A stretch of 64,000 bases of DNA, from positions 186,001 to 250,000 of the forward strand of contig JACRJM010000007.1 in NCBI GenBank assembly GCA_016219965.1, read 5' to 3'. The notes below the pieces were generated by a model, which was given only the letters and a program-made list of their open reading frames with translations, had not been told where the DNA came from and made no database searches. Positions 1 to 9,601 of the stretch are shown one piece after another. Position numbers and translations under genes: made by a program. This DNA is from Candidatus Schekmanbacteria bacterium. Its GTDB lineage: Bacteria; Schekmanbacteria; GWA2-38-11; J061. How positions within the stretch are numbered: position 1 is the first letter of the stretch; each line of letters begins with the position of its first letter.

Positions 1-1
1 T

Positions 2-1099
2 ACAATCGCTGAGATAGACTTAAAGGCACTTGGGAATAATTTAAAACAGGTTCAAGGGCTCATCCCTCAAGGCGGTGAAGTTCTCGCTGTCGTAAAAGCT
101 AATGCCTATGGACATGGTGCAGTTCAAGTGTCCAGACATCTTGAAAAAAAAGATATCGATATTTTCGGTGTAGCCTATCTTAAAGAAGCTCAGGAGTTGA
201 GGGAAGCAGGAATCTCCAAAGAGGTTCTCATATTCGGAGGGATAACAGAAGAGGAAGTGGAATCTGCCGTCCAATATAATGTGACTCCGGTACTTCTCAC
301 AAAGAAGATTGCTGTAAAATTAGATAAAGAGGGAAAGAGACAAAAGAAGATAATCCCTGTTCATATTGAAATTGAAACCGGCATGGGAAGGCTCGGTATA
401 TCTCCGGATGAGGCGCAGACCTTCGTTAGCTTTATAAAAACTTTGCCCAATATCAGGCTTGAAGGAATAATGACGCATTTTGCAGAATCTGAATCATCTG
501 ATAAGCTTTATACGTCAATGCAGATTGAGCTTTTTCGGAAGACAGTTGATGCAATAATGCCTGATTTCAAAAAATCAAAAGCTCATTCGACAAACAGCGG
601 AGCCCTCATCCAGCATCCCAAATCTTTTTCAGATTTATCAAGAATAGGGTTAATGCTCTATGGATACCAGCCCGGAAAAATAAATGACAGCAGGCTAAAC
701 CTTAAGCCGGTCATGACGCTTAAGACAAGGGTGATCTTCGTAAAAGAAGTTAAGAGAGGCACATCGATAAGCTATGGCAGGACATTCACTGCTCCCAAAA
801 AAATGAAAATAGCGACGATTGCATGCGGCTATGCTGACGGACTAAACCGCGGACTTTCAAACTGCGGGGAAGTGCTGATACGGGGAAAACGCGCCCCAAT
901 AACTGGAAGAATCTGCATGGACCAGACCATGGTGGATGTAACACATATTAATGGCGCGGCAGAAGGGGATGAAGCTGTAATCATAGGAACACAGGGGAAA
1001 GAAACTATAACAGCAGACGACATTGCGGCAAAACTTGGAACTATCCCCTATGAGGTACTTTGTGGAGTCTCAAAAAGAGTGGACAGGGTATTTGTGTAA
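2..1099 (+). CDS. alr: Alanine racemase, 5' end cut by window edge
   Basis: PLP-dependent interconversion of L- and D-alanine, which supplies D-alanine for peptidoglycan in the cytoplasm. The frame is open from base 2, so the true start lies upstream of the window. The PLP-lysine motif VVKANAYGHG is at about 89-118 (Lys codon 95-97), and the second catalytic-base region ISYGRTF is present near 769-789. The C-terminal beta-domain ends with GVSKRVDRVFV. A GTG at 128 lies after the PLP lysine and cannot be the real start. The gene converges on plsX with a 29-base gap and no clear terminator. Only a few N-terminal residues seem to be missing. Confidence 0.95.
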   Translation, partial: TIAEIDLKALGNNLKQVQGLIPQGGEVLAVVKANAYGHGAVQVSRHLEKKDIDIFGVAYLKEAQELREAGISKEVLIFGGITEEEVESAVQYNVTPVLLTKKIAVKLDKEGKRQKKIIPVHIEIETGMGRLGISPDEAQTFVSFIKTLPNIRLEGIMTHFAESESSDKLYTSMQIELFRKTVDAIMPDFKKSKAHSTNSGALIQHPKSFSDLSRIGLMLYGYQPGKINDSRLNLKPVMTLKTRVIFVKEVKRGTSISYGRTFTAPKKMKIATIACGYADGLNRGLSNCGEVLIRGKRAPITGRICMDQTMVDVTHINGAAEGDEAVIIGTQGKETITADDIAAKLGTIPYEVLCGVSKRVDRVFV

Positions 1100-1128
1100 A
1101 GAGTGCCTCTCGTAGAAAATGTTGTATC

Positions 1129-2199
1129 TTATTTCTCCCTTCCCTTGCGGAAAGCTCTTACTATATTTGCCCATAAGCCTTTTTTCCCGGAAGGGGCCTC
1201 TGTCTGCTCTTCCTGAATCCTTGTAATCTCGTCAACAAGCAGCTTATTGAAGTTTTTTGAGGAAAAATCATTTGCTGCGCGAATCGCATTCTTTATAGCT
1301 GTTGCAGAAGACCTTCCGTGACAGACAACGCAGATCCCATTGAGTCCGAGAAGTGGGGAGCCGCCATAGTTGGCAAAATCCAGCCTGTCTACTGTATTCC
1401 CGACAGCAGACTTTACAAAGTAAGAACCTATTTTATTTAAAACCCCGTGAGAAGACTCATTCCTGAACATGTTTATGCAGGTGTTCCCAAAGCCTTCCAA
1501 TGATTTTAAAAAAATATTTCCCACAAATCCGTCGGCAACAACGATATCAGCTTTGCCGGCAAAAACATCAGAAGGTTCGATATTCCCGATAAAGTTTAAA
1601 CTCGTCCCTGCAATAAGCTCATACGTTTCCTGCACAAGCCTGTTCCCCTTGGTTTTCTCGGTGCCGTTGCTTAAAAGTCCTATGGACGGGTTTCCCTTGC
1701 CGAGAATCTGCGCAGAGTAGATATGTCCCATAATGGCAAACTGCAAAAGCCACTGCGGTTTGCAGTCCACATTGGCTCCGCTGTCTAAAAGCAGGCAGTA
1801 ACCTTTTGAGGTCGGAATGCGTGTTGTTATGGAAGGTCTTATTATCCCCGGGATGAGCTTTATTGTGTTTATTGCTGAATACATAAGCGCACCGGTGTTG
1901 CCTGCGCTCACAAAGGCATCGGCTTTGTTGTCGCGCACCATTGATAAACCGACGCTAAGCGAAGAATCCGGTTTTTTGTAATAAGACTCGGATGGGATAT
2001 CATCCATCGTTACGACATCATTCGAATGGACTATCTCGATAAGAGATTTGGGTACTCCACGCTCAGGGATGTGCCCAAGTATTTTTTCTCTTCTGCCCAC
2101 AAGAGCGACTTTAATGCCAAAATCCCTTGCTGCTTCACATGCTCCTGCGACGACTGCATGGGGTGCAAAATCCCCCCCCATTGCGTCAACGGCAATCAT
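1129..2199 (-). CDS. plsX: Phosphate acyltransferase PlsX
   Basis: Makes acyl-phosphate from acyl-ACP, the first step of the PlsX/PlsY route to phosphatidic acid at the cytoplasmic membrane. The 356-residue protein opens with the family motif IAVDAMGGDFAP and carries the expected GNTGAL and DGFVGN stretches. The C-terminus (about residues 330-356) is a basic tail. It is the last gene of galU-hsp20-lon-yceD-rpmF-plsX and starts 22 bases after rpmF. The yceD-rpmF-plsX order is a conserved bacterial arrangement that links ribosome and lipid synthesis. Length is normal for the family. Confidence 0.96.
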   Translation of the reverse strand: MIAVDAMGGDFAPHAVVAGACEAARDFGIKVALVGRREKILGHIPERGVPKSLIEIVHSNDVVTMDDIPSESYYKKPDSSLSVGLSMVRDNKADAFVSAGNTGALMYSAINTIKLIPGIIRPSITTRIPTSKGYCLLLDSGANVDCKPQWLLQFAIMGHIYSAQILGKGNPSIGLLSNGTEKTKGNRLVQETYELIAGTSLNFIGNIEPSDVFAGKADIVVADGFVGNIFLKSLEGFGNTCINMFRNESSHGVLNKIGSYFVKSAVGNTVDRLDFANYGGSPLLGLNGICVVCHGRSSATAIKNAIRAANDFSSKNFNKLLVDEITRIQEEQTEAPSGKKGLWANIVRAFRKGREK

Positions 2200-2221
2200 A
2201 TTAAAATGCCAGCATTAAGGT

Positions 2222-2410
2222 TTAAGAAGCTGTCTCTTCGATCTTTACTACTTCTTTGCCTTTATAGAAGCCGCAATGCCTGCATACCCTGTGAGGAAGT
2301 TTTGGTTCCTGACACTGGGGGCACGTAGTATATTGAGGAACTGTCAAAGCATCGTGGCTTCTTCTTTTACCTCTTCTTGACCTTGAAGTTTTTCTGCTTG
2401 GAACTGCCAT
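2222..2410 (-). CDS. rpmF: 50S ribosomal protein L32
   Basis: A 62-residue protein of the large ribosomal subunit. The N-terminus [20 protein letters not shown] is typical of the family. The zinc-ribbon pairs CPQC and CRHC (about residues 34-37 and 47-50) are both complete, so this is the zinc-binding (C+) form. It lies between yceD and plsX, its usual neighbours, with 23 and 22 bases on either side. Short acidic tail at the C-terminus. Confidence 0.97.
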   Translation of the reverse strand: MAVPSRKTSRSRRGKRRSHDALTVPQYTTCPQCQEPKLPHRVCRHCGFYKGKEVVKIEETAS

Positions 2411-2433
2411 TTCATTCTCCTGTTTTTCAGCGT

Positions 2434-2970
2434 TTAGTTAATATTCTTTTTTAATTCTGCAAGCACGGAAAGGCGGGGGTCGATCTTTTTCTCAATACAA
2501 CCGCAATCGTTTTCATTCCTGTCTGCACCGCATACCGCACAGAGTCCTTTGCAGTCAGCGGAACAGAGCGGCTTCATCGGTATGGAAAGGATGATCTGTT
2601 GTGAAGCAAGATCCTGAAGATCTATAAAATCCTCTTTTAAATAGTCCACCTCAAGCTCCTCTGACTCAAGCTCAACGTCCGATGACTCATTCCGTAGCTC
2701 ATATCGTTTATACTCCACTTTAAATGGAGACGTTATTTTTGAGCAGATCCTTTTCAAACATCTGCTGCAGTCAAGTTCTGCGGAGAAAACCACGCTTCCC
2801 GTGACAACGACTATACTCCCTGACATGTAAACATCTGCATCCAGTTCTACCGGGGTTTTGAGATTAACATCTATATCCTCAAAACATCCGGCGTCCATCT
2901 CTTCATGGATGTGAAGTCCTTCGTCAGGAATATTATCTAATACAATCTTAAGCCTGTTTGCGATGCTCAT
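2434..2970 (-). CDS. yceD: YceD family protein (DUF177)
   Basis: A 178-residue protein of the DUF177/YceD family, associated with 23S rRNA accumulation and with rpmF expression in other bacteria. It has the family CSRC pair in the centre, then a Cys-rich segment with [13 protein letters not shown] and CGC near residues 135-160, likely a metal-binding knuckle. The start overlaps the 3' end of lon by 23 bases, which suggests translational coupling. It precedes rpmF as in most genomes. The detailed biochemical role is unknown. Confidence 0.88.
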   Translation of the reverse strand: MSIANRLKIVLDNIPDEGLHIHEEMDAGCFEDIDVNLKTPVELDADVYMSGSIVVVTGSVVFSAELDCSRCLKRICSKITSPFKVEYKRYELRNESSDVELESEELEVDYLKEDFIDLQDLASQQIILSIPMKPLCSADCKGLCAVCGADRNENDCGCIEKKIDPRLSVLAELKKNIN

Positions 2971-5359
2971 AATAATTATTCTTTTTTACTGTACCTGTGG
3001 TCTTTTTTCTTTTGTCAACAAAGACATGCTTAAGAACCTCATCCATTGTCTCAACAAAAATGTAATTCAAATTCTTTTTGATGTTCTCAGGAATCTCATA
3101 AAGGTCTTTTTCATTTTCCTTCGGTACTATTATTGTCTCAATCCCCGCTCTTTTTGCAGCCAGGGATTTTTCCTTCAATCCGCCTATAGGTAAAACCCTT
3201 CCCCTCAGGGTTATTTCTCCTGTCATTGCGAGATCATTATTGACCGGCTTTTTAGTCAAAGCAGAAATAAGAGAGGTAGCCATTGTTATACCTGCCGAAG
3301 GGCCATCTTTGGGAATTGCACCGGCAGGAACATGAATATGAATATCTATCTTTGAAAAAAGATCATCCTTCAACCCTAATTCCTTTGATTTGGCACGGGC
3401 ATAGCTTAACGCTGCCTTGGCTGATTCCTGCATGACTTCTCCAAGCTGCCCTGTCAATATAAGAGCGCCCTTCCCTTTCATCACAGTTGATTCAATATGT
3501 ATCAGCTCTCCGCCTGAAGGCGTCCATGCAAGCCCGGTGGAAACTCCGATTTCATTCTTAACCTTTTCTGACTCACGGAGATATTTACGTACACCTAAAA
3601 AAGTATGGATGTTTTCCACGGTTATCTGTTTAAGTTTTTTATCACCTGCGGCTACTTTCTTTGCAACCTTCCTGCATATGGTAGCCACTTCACGTTCAAG
3701 GTTCCTGAGTCCGGCCTCCCTCGTATAATCTGATACTATTGTTGCGATTACAGAATCAGTAAACCGGATATATTTATCAGTTATACCATGGTCAGTAAGC
3801 TGACGGGGAAGTATGAACTTCTTGGCAATCATCACCTTTTCTTCTTCAGTGTACCCAGGGATTTCAATTATCTCCATTCTGTCCTTCAGCGCAGCCGGAA
3901 TGGGATCAGTCATATTTGCAGTTGTTATGAACATCACCTTTGAAAGATCAAAGGGAAGGCCCAGGTAATGGTCGGTAAAACTGTCATTCTGCTCGGGGTC
4001 TAAGACTTCAAGAAGCGCTGATGACGGATCACCTCTGAAATCCATTCCAAGCTTATCAATTTCATCCATCATGAAAACAGGGTTATTCACACCTGCCTGC
4101 TTTATCCCCTGTATGATCTTTCCAGGCATTGCTCCGACATAAGTACGGCGGTGTCCTCTTATCTCAGCCTCATCCTTTACTCCGCCAAGTGAAATCCTGA
4201 TAAACTTTCTGCCCAGCGCCCTTGCTATGGATTTGCCAAGCGATGTTTTGCCGACTCCGGGAGGTCCCACAAAACAGAGGATTGGCCCCTTCATCTGTTT
4301 TTTGAGTTTGCATACACCGAGATATTCCAATATCCTCTCTTTTACCTTCTCAAGGTCATAATGGTCCTCGTTAAGGACCTCTTCTGCCTTTTTTATATTA
4401 AGATTATCAGTTGTTGTCTTGCTCCATGGAAGCTCTACAAGGGATTCAAGATAAGTCCTTACGACTGCTGATTCTGCAGCATCAGGATGCATCCTTTCCA
4501 GGCGCGTTAACTGTTTCTCTGCTTCAGATTTTACTTTCTCCGGCATCTTTGCCTTTTTTATCTTATCCTTAAATTCGCTTATCTCCTCAGCTTTCTCATC
4601 AACCTCCCCAAGTTCCTTCTGGATTGCCTTTAGCTGTTCCCTCAGGTAGTACTCCCTCTGGGTCTTGTTCATCTCATCTTTTGCTTCGCTCTGGATTTTG
4701 TTCTTCACCATGAGAACCTCAAGCTCATTGGCAAGGAACTCCCCGACTTTCTTCAGTCTCTTCATGGAGTCGGCAATCTCAAGAACTTCCTGCGCCTCAT
4801 CAACCTTTATATTAAGGTTTGAAGCCACCAGATCTGCAAGCCTCCCCGGATCATCCAAATTGTCAGCAAGGACAAGGATATCAGGCGGAATAGTCTGCCC
4901 TAAAGAAATCACTTTCTGAAGCTGTTCCCTCACGCTCCTCATCTGAGCTTCTACTTCCGGAACCCTATGTTCAGTCTTATGTTCTTTTATAATCTCAATC
5001 TTGACCTTGAAGAAAGGCTCCTTTGCCGAATAATCAACTATTTTCGCTTTTGCAATTCCCTGTACAAGAATTTTAACTCTTCCATCAGGGAGTTTCAGCA
5101 TCCTCATTATCATCCCTACTGTCCCTATGCGGCTTATTTCGTCGGTAGTCGGATTTTCGTTGGCACCATCCTTCTGGGAGCTCAGGAAAATCATCCTGTC
5201 TGCTGCAAGTGCACCATCCACCGAGCGGATAGATTTCTCTCTGCCTACAAAAAGAGGAACGATCATGAACGGGAATATAACTATATCGCGAAGCGGGAGC
5301 AAAGGAAGCTCACGCGGTATCTGAATATCTTCTATATTCAATGCATCAAACATTTCCAT
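2948..5359 (-). CDS. lon: ATP-dependent protease La (Lon)
   Basis: Cytoplasmic AAA+ serine protease that degrades misfolded and regulatory proteins. It has 803 residues, the usual LonA length. Order: N-terminal substrate domain (about 1-215), coiled coil, AAA+ module with Walker A GPPGVGKT (Lys371) and Walker B FMMDEIDK, then the protease domain with KDGPSAG (catalytic Ser688) and the lysine in [14 protein letters not shown]. The C-terminus overlaps yceD by 23 bases. It follows hsp20 by 21 bases, so a small heat-shock protein and Lon are probably co-transcribed. The start could also be the second Met two codons later. Confidence 0.97.
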   Translation of the reverse strand: MEMFDALNIEDIQIPRELPLLPLRDIVIFPFMIVPLFVGREKSIRSVDGALAADRMIFLSSQKDGANENPTTDEISRIGTVGMIMRMLKLPDGRVKILVQGIAKAKIVDYSAKEPFFKVKIEIIKEHKTEHRVPEVEAQMRSVREQLQKVISLGQTIPPDILVLADNLDDPGRLADLVASNLNIKVDEAQEVLEIADSMKRLKKVGEFLANELEVLMVKNKIQSEAKDEMNKTQREYYLREQLKAIQKELGEVDEKAEEISEFKDKIKKAKMPEKVKSEAEKQLTRLERMHPDAAESAVVRTYLESLVELPWSKTTTDNLNIKKAEEVLNEDHYDLEKVKERILEYLGVCKLKKQMKGPILCFVGPPGVGKTSLGKSIARALGRKFIRISLGGVKDEAEIRGHRRTYVGAMPGKIIQGIKQAGVNNPVFMMDEIDKLGMDFRGDPSSALLEVLDPEQNDSFTDHYLGLPFDLSKVMFITTANMTDPIPAALKDRMEIIEIPGYTEEEKVMIAKKFILPRQLTDHGITDKYIRFTDSVIATIVSDYTREAGLRNLEREVATICRKVAKKVAAGDKKLKQITVENIHTFLGVRKYLRESEKVKNEIGVSTGLAWTPSGGELIHIESTVMKGKGALILTGQLGEVMQESAKAALSYARAKSKELGLKDDLFSKIDIHIHVPAGAIPKDGPSAGITMATSLISALTKKPVNNDLAMTGEITLRGRVLPIGGLKEKSLAAKRAGIETIIVPKENEKDLYEIPENIKKNLNYIFVETMDEVLKHVFVDKRKKTTGTVKKNNYYEHRKQA

Positions 5360-5380
5360 TAAAAATGCCTTTCATGTAAA

Positions 5381-5827
5381 TCATTTAATGTTTATCTTTT
5401 TAACTATTCCCCGTTTGTCCGCTACTTTGTTAAAACTTATATGCAGTACTCCTTTTGAACATACTGCCCGGGCACTTCCTGTATCACATGGCACCGGGAG
5501 CCTCACTGTCCGTTTGAAACCACCGAACTTCCTTTCCATGCGGAGAAAGCTTACCTCCTCCTGCTCCATTATTTCATCTTTTTTGAAAATTTTAAGCGTC
5601 AGCTCATCCCCCTGGATAGCAATGTCCATATCTTCAGTCCTGACGCCTGGAACTTCAAACTGTATGCAAAGTTCTTTCTCATTTTCAAATATATCAAGAA
5701 GCGGAAAGGGTTGCCCATGTTCCAAATCTCTAATATCCTCAAGCTGATTGTCAGTTATGTAAAATATCGTCCTTTCAAGATCAGACGAATCAATCACCCT
5801 GAAGTCCTTTATATTCCCTTTACCCAT
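5381..5827 (-). CDS. Small heat-shock protein, Hsp20 family
   Basis: A 148-residue alpha-crystallin-type holdase that binds unfolding proteins without ATP. The alpha-crystallin domain covers about residues 43-140: an FEVPGVRTEDMDIAI stretch, then FKRTVRLPVP, with GVLHISF near the end in place of the common GVL-x-I/V-x-[I/V] motif. The start lies 2 bases from the galU stop and the stop lies 21 bases before lon, so it is an operon member between a sugar-nucleotide enzyme and Lon. It is clearly different in sequence from the second Hsp20 at 18370-18819. Confidence 0.9.
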   Translation of the reverse strand: MGKGNIKDFRVIDSSDLERTIFYITDNQLEDIRDLEHGQPFPLLDIFENEKELCIQFEVPGVRTEDMDIAIQGDELTLKIFKKDEIMEQEEVSFLRMERKFGGFKRTVRLPVPCDTGSARAVCSKGVLHISFNKVADKRGIVKKINIK

Positions 5828-5829
5828 GG

Positions 5830-6696
5830 TTAATTAATATTTAGACTTTTAAGATATTCCCTGAACTGACTTCCTAATAAAGGCCTGTTAAGGGCAAACT
5901 CAACTGTGGCTTTTAAAAAGCCAAGCTTATCTCCTGTATCATATCTTTTGCCTTCAAACTCATAACCATACATACTCTGTTTTTCGAGAAGCTTTTTTAA
6001 TGCGTCTGTAAGTTGTATTTCCCCATTTTTTCCGGGTGGAGTCTCCCTCAATATATCAAAAATCTCTGGTACGAGTATGTACCGTCCTATTATGGCAAGT
6101 CGTGACGGTGCATTTTCCGGATCAGGTTTTTCAACCATATTTGCTATCTTGTGAAGCCTCCCATTGCTGCTCTCAGGCTCAATTATACCATAGCTCTTCG
6201 TTTCCTCTTTGGCTACCTCCTGAATAGCTATGACAGTAGAACCTACCTCATCATAAACATCCATCATCTGCTTCATACAAGGCTTTTTGGCACTAATAAT
6301 GTCATCTGCAAGGAACACGGCAAAAGGTTCATCTCCAACTATCTGGGCAGCACATAATATTGCGTGACCAAGTCCCAATGGCTTTTTCTGCCTTGTATAG
6401 TTAAAAGAAACCATGTTTGATATTTTCTGTATCTCTGAAAGCATGTCATTGGCATTTTTTTCCTCCAATGCCGATTCAAGCTCGACTGAAATATCGAAAT
6501 GGTCTTCAATAGCCCTTTTGCCTCGCCCTGTTACCATCGTAATATGCTCAATCCCGCTTGCTATAGCCTCCTCAACCACATATTGTATAATCGGTTTGTC
6601 AACAAGTGGAAGCATCTCTTTTGGAGAAGCTTTGGTTGCAGGCAAAAATCTTGTTCCCAAACCTGCAACTGGAATAACAGCTTTCTTGATTTTCAT
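5830..6696 (-). CDS. galU: UTP-glucose-1-phosphate uridylyltransferase
   Basis: Makes UDP-glucose from UTP and glucose-1-phosphate, a precursor for envelope glycans. The 288-residue protein has the nucleotidyltransferase signature GLGTRFLPATKASPKEML (about residues 12-29), the VDKPIIQYVVEEA segment, LADDII and the VEKP motif. Length and motifs match bacterial GalU rather than RfbA. It is the first gene of a six-gene minus-strand operon; a sigma70-like promoter is at 6752-6779. Confidence 0.95.
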   Translation of the reverse strand: MKIKKAVIPVAGLGTRFLPATKASPKEMLPLVDKPIIQYVVEEAIASGIEHITMVTGRGKRAIEDHFDISVELESALEEKNANDMLSEIQKISNMVSFNYTRQKKPLGLGHAILCAAQIVGDEPFAVFLADDIISAKKPCMKQMMDVYDEVGSTVIAIQEVAKEETKSYGIIEPESSNGRLHKIANMVEKPDPENAPSRLAIIGRYILVPEIFDILRETPPGKNGEIQLTDALKKLLEKQSMYGYEFEGKRYDTGDKLGFLKATVEFALNRPLLGSQFREYLKSLNIN

Positions 6697-6751
6697 AAAA
6701 ATTCTCTCTTTTTATTATCTTGGGATTTTTCCTTATGATTCAAAGTGCGTG

Positions 6752-6779
6752 ATATTATAGAAATGACCTTAAAAGTCAA
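6752..6779 (-). promoter_or_regulatory. Putative promoter of the galU operon
   Basis: Read on the minus strand: TTGACT (6779-6774), 16-base spacer, TAATAT (6757-6752). A TATAAT hexamer overlaps at 6759-6754 but gives a 14-base spacer. It lies 56 bases or more upstream of the galU start in an otherwise gene-free 185-base gap. Inferred from sequence only. Confidence 0.4.
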
Positions 6780-6881
6780 GGAATAACACAGTGTTGGGCA
6801 TAATCTTTATTTTATCCAATATTGCTCGTTTATTGCACCTTCAGGCATAATGTTTTATCTGCTTCAGGCGATAAAAAGCAT

Positions 6882-7454
6882 ATGAAAAACCTGAAAAAAA
6901 GTGCATTAACGCTTCTTCTTATTTCAGCATTCTGCACTATACCCCATTACTGCAGCGCTGACACCCAATTATATCTACCAGTTAGATCTGATGAAATTAA
7001 ACAAAATTGTAAAACATTAGACGGAAAGCTGATAGCATTTGTTGATTTTTTCCAAAGGCTTTCTGAAAACAGAAACATAAACGCAGAAGCAAAAGGGTTT
7101 TCAAGCGAAAGATATAGCATTTTTATCGGGAAAATCAACTCAGAGATATCTTGTTACGTTGAAAAAGGCTCGGATATTGAAAAAGCTCTTTCCAATACCA
7201 GAGAAAATGAGAAGATCACTGTTAGCGGCGAGTTTAAAAATGTTGGAAAAGGTATTATATTAGTTCACGAAATTGATAAAGGCTGGAAAATAGAGAACTA
7301 TGATTCATCTCCGCAGTGGAAAACAGAAGGAACTTCGGGCAACAATAACTCAGACTATAAATATTGGTATGAGGGAGGAAAAGTAAAAGTTCCCTATAAA
7401 TATGACAAAAAGAAATATAAAATATTTCTTCCATACCCCTCACAAAATCAATAA
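6882..7454 (+). CDS. Hypothetical exported protein
   Basis: About 190 residues with a clear N-terminal signal peptide: a basic start (MKNLKKS), a hydrophobic core of about 15 residues, then an Ala-rich cleavage region before DTQLYLP. The ATG at 6882 is preferred over an in-frame upstream ATG at 6822, because it places the charged and hydrophobic parts of the signal correctly. The mature part is charged and ends in a Tyr/Lys-rich tail. I recognise no family. It is a single gene, divergent from galU and 143 bases ahead of a lipoprotein gene. Confidence 0.65.
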   Translation: MKNLKKSALTLLLISAFCTIPHYCSADTQLYLPVRSDEIKQNCKTLDGKLIAFVDFFQRLSENRNINAEAKGFSSERYSIFIGKINSEISCYVEKGSDIEKALSNTRENEKITVSGEFKNVGKGIILVHEIDKGWKIENYDSSPQWKTEGTSGNNNSDYKYWYEGGKVKVPYKYDKKKYKIFLPYPSQNQ

Positions 7455-7597
7455 ATCTCCTCTAAATTTATTATCTTAACTAAAATTTAACGCTCGGTTT
7501 TGTAATACTAAAATAGCTTGACTCTCTTATTATATTATTCTAATTTAAACGGGGTAAACGGTAGGGGGAAAAGAGAATAATAAAAGGGGAAATTTTT

Positions 7598-8680
7598 ATG
7601 AGAATAAAAAATATTTTTATTAGTTTGTTAACTTTTTGTGCCTTTATCTTCGTTATAAGCGCGTGCAGTGCGCTGGCAGATTCTGCAACCGATCAAAGCA
7701 CAGAAAATAAAACTTCTACCGAGTCAGTCCAGCCCACAGATAATACAAATACAAACGAGAGTGCACCTCCCAGTGAAGGAACTCCAGTTAAAGTAACAAA
7801 AAAAATCAAGGATAAAGAGACCAGAAAGGCTGACAGGAATAAAGACGGGAAAACCGATTTTTGGGATTACTATGAAAAAGGCGTTAGAATCTGGTATGGA
7901 GAAGACAAGGATGCTGATGGGAAACCGGACATATGGACTTATGTAACAAAAGAGGGAGACAAATACATAGTAACAAGAGTTGAAATGGACAGGAATAAGG
8001 ATGAAAAAGCTGATATATTCTTATACGGCAAAGACGGAGCAGTAGACAAAACTGAATTTGACGACAATTTTGATGGGAAGATCGAGAGAATCCAATATCT
8101 GGAAAATACGAAAGTAGTGAAAGAAGAGCTGGATACCAATAACAACGCCAAGATGGATACAACACGTTATTTTACAACAGATGGCAAGGTAACAAAGGTT
8201 GAATACGACAATGATGAAAATGGAGCAATGGAGAAGGTCGAGCTTTATGACAATACCGGCAAGCTTACGGAAGTACAGACAGACAAGAACCAGGATGGTA
8301 AAATGGATTCCTATGCGTACTTCGAGAATGGAACACTTGTAAGGCGCGATATAGATTCCAATATGGACGGCAAGATAGATTTATGGGAAACATATACAGG
8401 TGGAAAGCTTACACAGAGAGTTTTCGCTGAAAGAGGTACAAAAAACAGGTGGGAATATTATCAGAATGGCGTTTGCACAGAGGTTAAGATTGATAAGAAT
8501 TTTGACGGGAAGATTGACACCTGGCAGGAATTCAGGGATGGCAAGCTTGTAAAAATAATGTTGGACGAAGACAATAACGGAAAAATTGATACATGGCAGG
8601 AAATACAGAACAATAAGATCGTAAGCGTTGAACAAGATACAGACGGCGACGGGAAGCCTGATGTAACATCCTATTATTGA
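7598..8680 (+). CDS. Lipoprotein with tandem DxNxDGxxD repeats
   Basis: A 360-residue lipoprotein: a hydrophobic signal then the lipobox ISAC (Cys23), a Ser/Thr/Glu-rich linker to about residue 65, then repeats of roughly 27-28 residues to the C-terminus. Each repeat starts with a calcium-loop-like motif such as DRNKDGKTD, DSNMDGKID, DKNFDGKID or DTDGDGKPD and is followed by an aromatic/Gly strand such as WQEFRDGKLVK. I count eleven recognisable loops and one degenerate repeat (AERGTKNRW). The loops resemble dockerin/EF-hand loops, so calcium binding is likely but inferred. The ribosome site AAAAGGGGA lies 8 bases before the ATG. The function is unknown. Confidence 0.85.
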   Translation: MRIKNIFISLLTFCAFIFVISACSALADSATDQSTENKTSTESVQPTDNTNTNESAPPSEGTPVKVTKKIKDKETRKADRNKDGKTDFWDYYEKGVRIWYGEDKDADGKPDIWTYVTKEGDKYIVTRVEMDRNKDEKADIFLYGKDGAVDKTEFDDNFDGKIERIQYLENTKVVKEELDTNNNAKMDTTRYFTTDGKVTKVEYDNDENGAMEKVELYDNTGKLTEVQTDKNQDGKMDSYAYFENGTLVRRDIDSNMDGKIDLWETYTGGKLTQRVFAERGTKNRWEYYQNGVCTEVKIDKNFDGKIDTWQEFRDGKLVKIMLDEDNNGKIDTWQEIQNNKIVSVEQDTDGDGKPDVTSYY

Positions 8681-8693
8681 TACTCCAGCTACT

Positions 8694-8918
8694 GTGACAA
8701 GATTTTTTTACAGCATTGGCAGGACTTTTGAGTTCATAGGAATAATATTCACCAGCATATCAGTTCTGCTCTTCGGCAAAGGTGGATCAATGGCTGCCCC
8801 CATGTTTTTTGTAATGTTGGGAGGAGTGTGGTTTGTTGTGGGCTGGCTGATAGTAAAAAACAGTATTGCCAAATTAACACTCCAGGAAAAAGAAAAAAAA
8901 TCAGACAAGAGTTTTTAA
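8694..8918 (+). CDS. Small two-helix membrane protein
   Basis: A 74-residue protein starting at GTG, 13 bases after the lipoprotein stop. Two hydrophobic segments are visible (about residues 12-27 and 33-54) separated by a short Gly/Lys turn, then a highly charged C-terminal tail (LQEKEKKSDKSF). The ribosome site is weak, so translation may be coupled to the upstream gene. No family recognised. It converges on plsC with an 8-base gap. Confidence 0.5.
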   Translation: MTRFFYSIGRTFEFIGIIFTSISVLLFGKGGSMAAPMFFVMLGGVWFVVGWLIVKNSIAKLTLQEKEKKSDKSF

Positions 8919-8926
8919 ACCAGTAT

Positions 8927-9583
8927 TTATTCCAGGGACATTTCAGGAGCAAGCTTCCTCATTTCATGAATTAGTTTTTCAACCATCTCAGCGTAAAGCT
9001 CATTGGAAGGCTCTCTTTTTTTGTATTCTGAAAAATCAACCGGCTTTCCTATGACTATACGAAGATCATTGAAAAATCCGGGAATGACCTTCCCTTTAGG
9101 CAAAAACTTCAACATCCCATCTGCGACTAGCGGAACAACAACAGCATTGCTGTCATAAATTATCTTTCCCACCCCTCTCATTCCTTTGCCTATCTTCCCA
9201 TCCAAGGAACGGGTCCCTTCAGGATGCATGACAACTATATGATTGTGTGAAAGCTCGCATATTTTTTGCATTGCCCTTTCATTATACCTGCCTCTGAAAA
9301 CAGGAAAGGCTCCATTGGCGCTTATAAATAAACGCATAAAAAAATTTTTAAAAAGCTCTGCTTTAGCAGGGAATAATACTTTGCGAGGAAAAAAAATGTG
9401 ACCGATAAGCCATGAATCCAATGCTGATACATGATTTGCCATAACCAGCATCCCTTCCCCCCTTGGGAGCAGTTCTTTTCCCCTTACCTTCAGGCGATTT
9501 AATACTCTGAACAAAAGGAATGTTACGACAACCATTGGAAGGTAAACTAATATATATAGGATAAAATCCCTGATTTTAGACAT
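8927..9583 (-). CDS. plsC: 1-acyl-sn-glycerol-3-phosphate acyltransferase
   Basis: Transfers a second acyl chain to lysophosphatidic acid at the inner membrane. The 218-residue protein has a hydrophobic N-terminus (about 10-25), the catalytic NHVSALD motif (H-x4-D, about residues 51-56), the substrate motif VFRGRYN in the second block and the HPEGTRS motif (EGTR). Length fits bacterial PlsC-like enzymes. It is the last gene of a minus-strand run that begins with the ABC-transporter genes at 14691 and follows the DUF1844 gene by 18 bases. A related acyltransferase with another acceptor cannot be excluded. Confidence 0.88.
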   Translation of the reverse strand: MSKIRDFILYILVYLPMVVVTFLLFRVLNRLKVRGKELLPRGEGMLVMANHVSALDSWLIGHIFFPRKVLFPAKAELFKNFFMRLFISANGAFPVFRGRYNERAMQKICELSHNHIVVMHPEGTRSLDGKIGKGMRGVGKIIYDSNAVVVPLVADGMLKFLPKGKVIPGFFNDLRIVIGKPVDFSEYKKREPSNELYAEMVEKLIHEMRKLAPEMSLE

Positions 9584-9601
9584 GTCGCGTTATTATTTAA
9601 T

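Noticed and set aside
128-1099. Alanine racemase starting at GTG 128
   Set aside because: The PLP-lysine motif lies upstream at 89-118 in the same frame, so the real start is outside the window.
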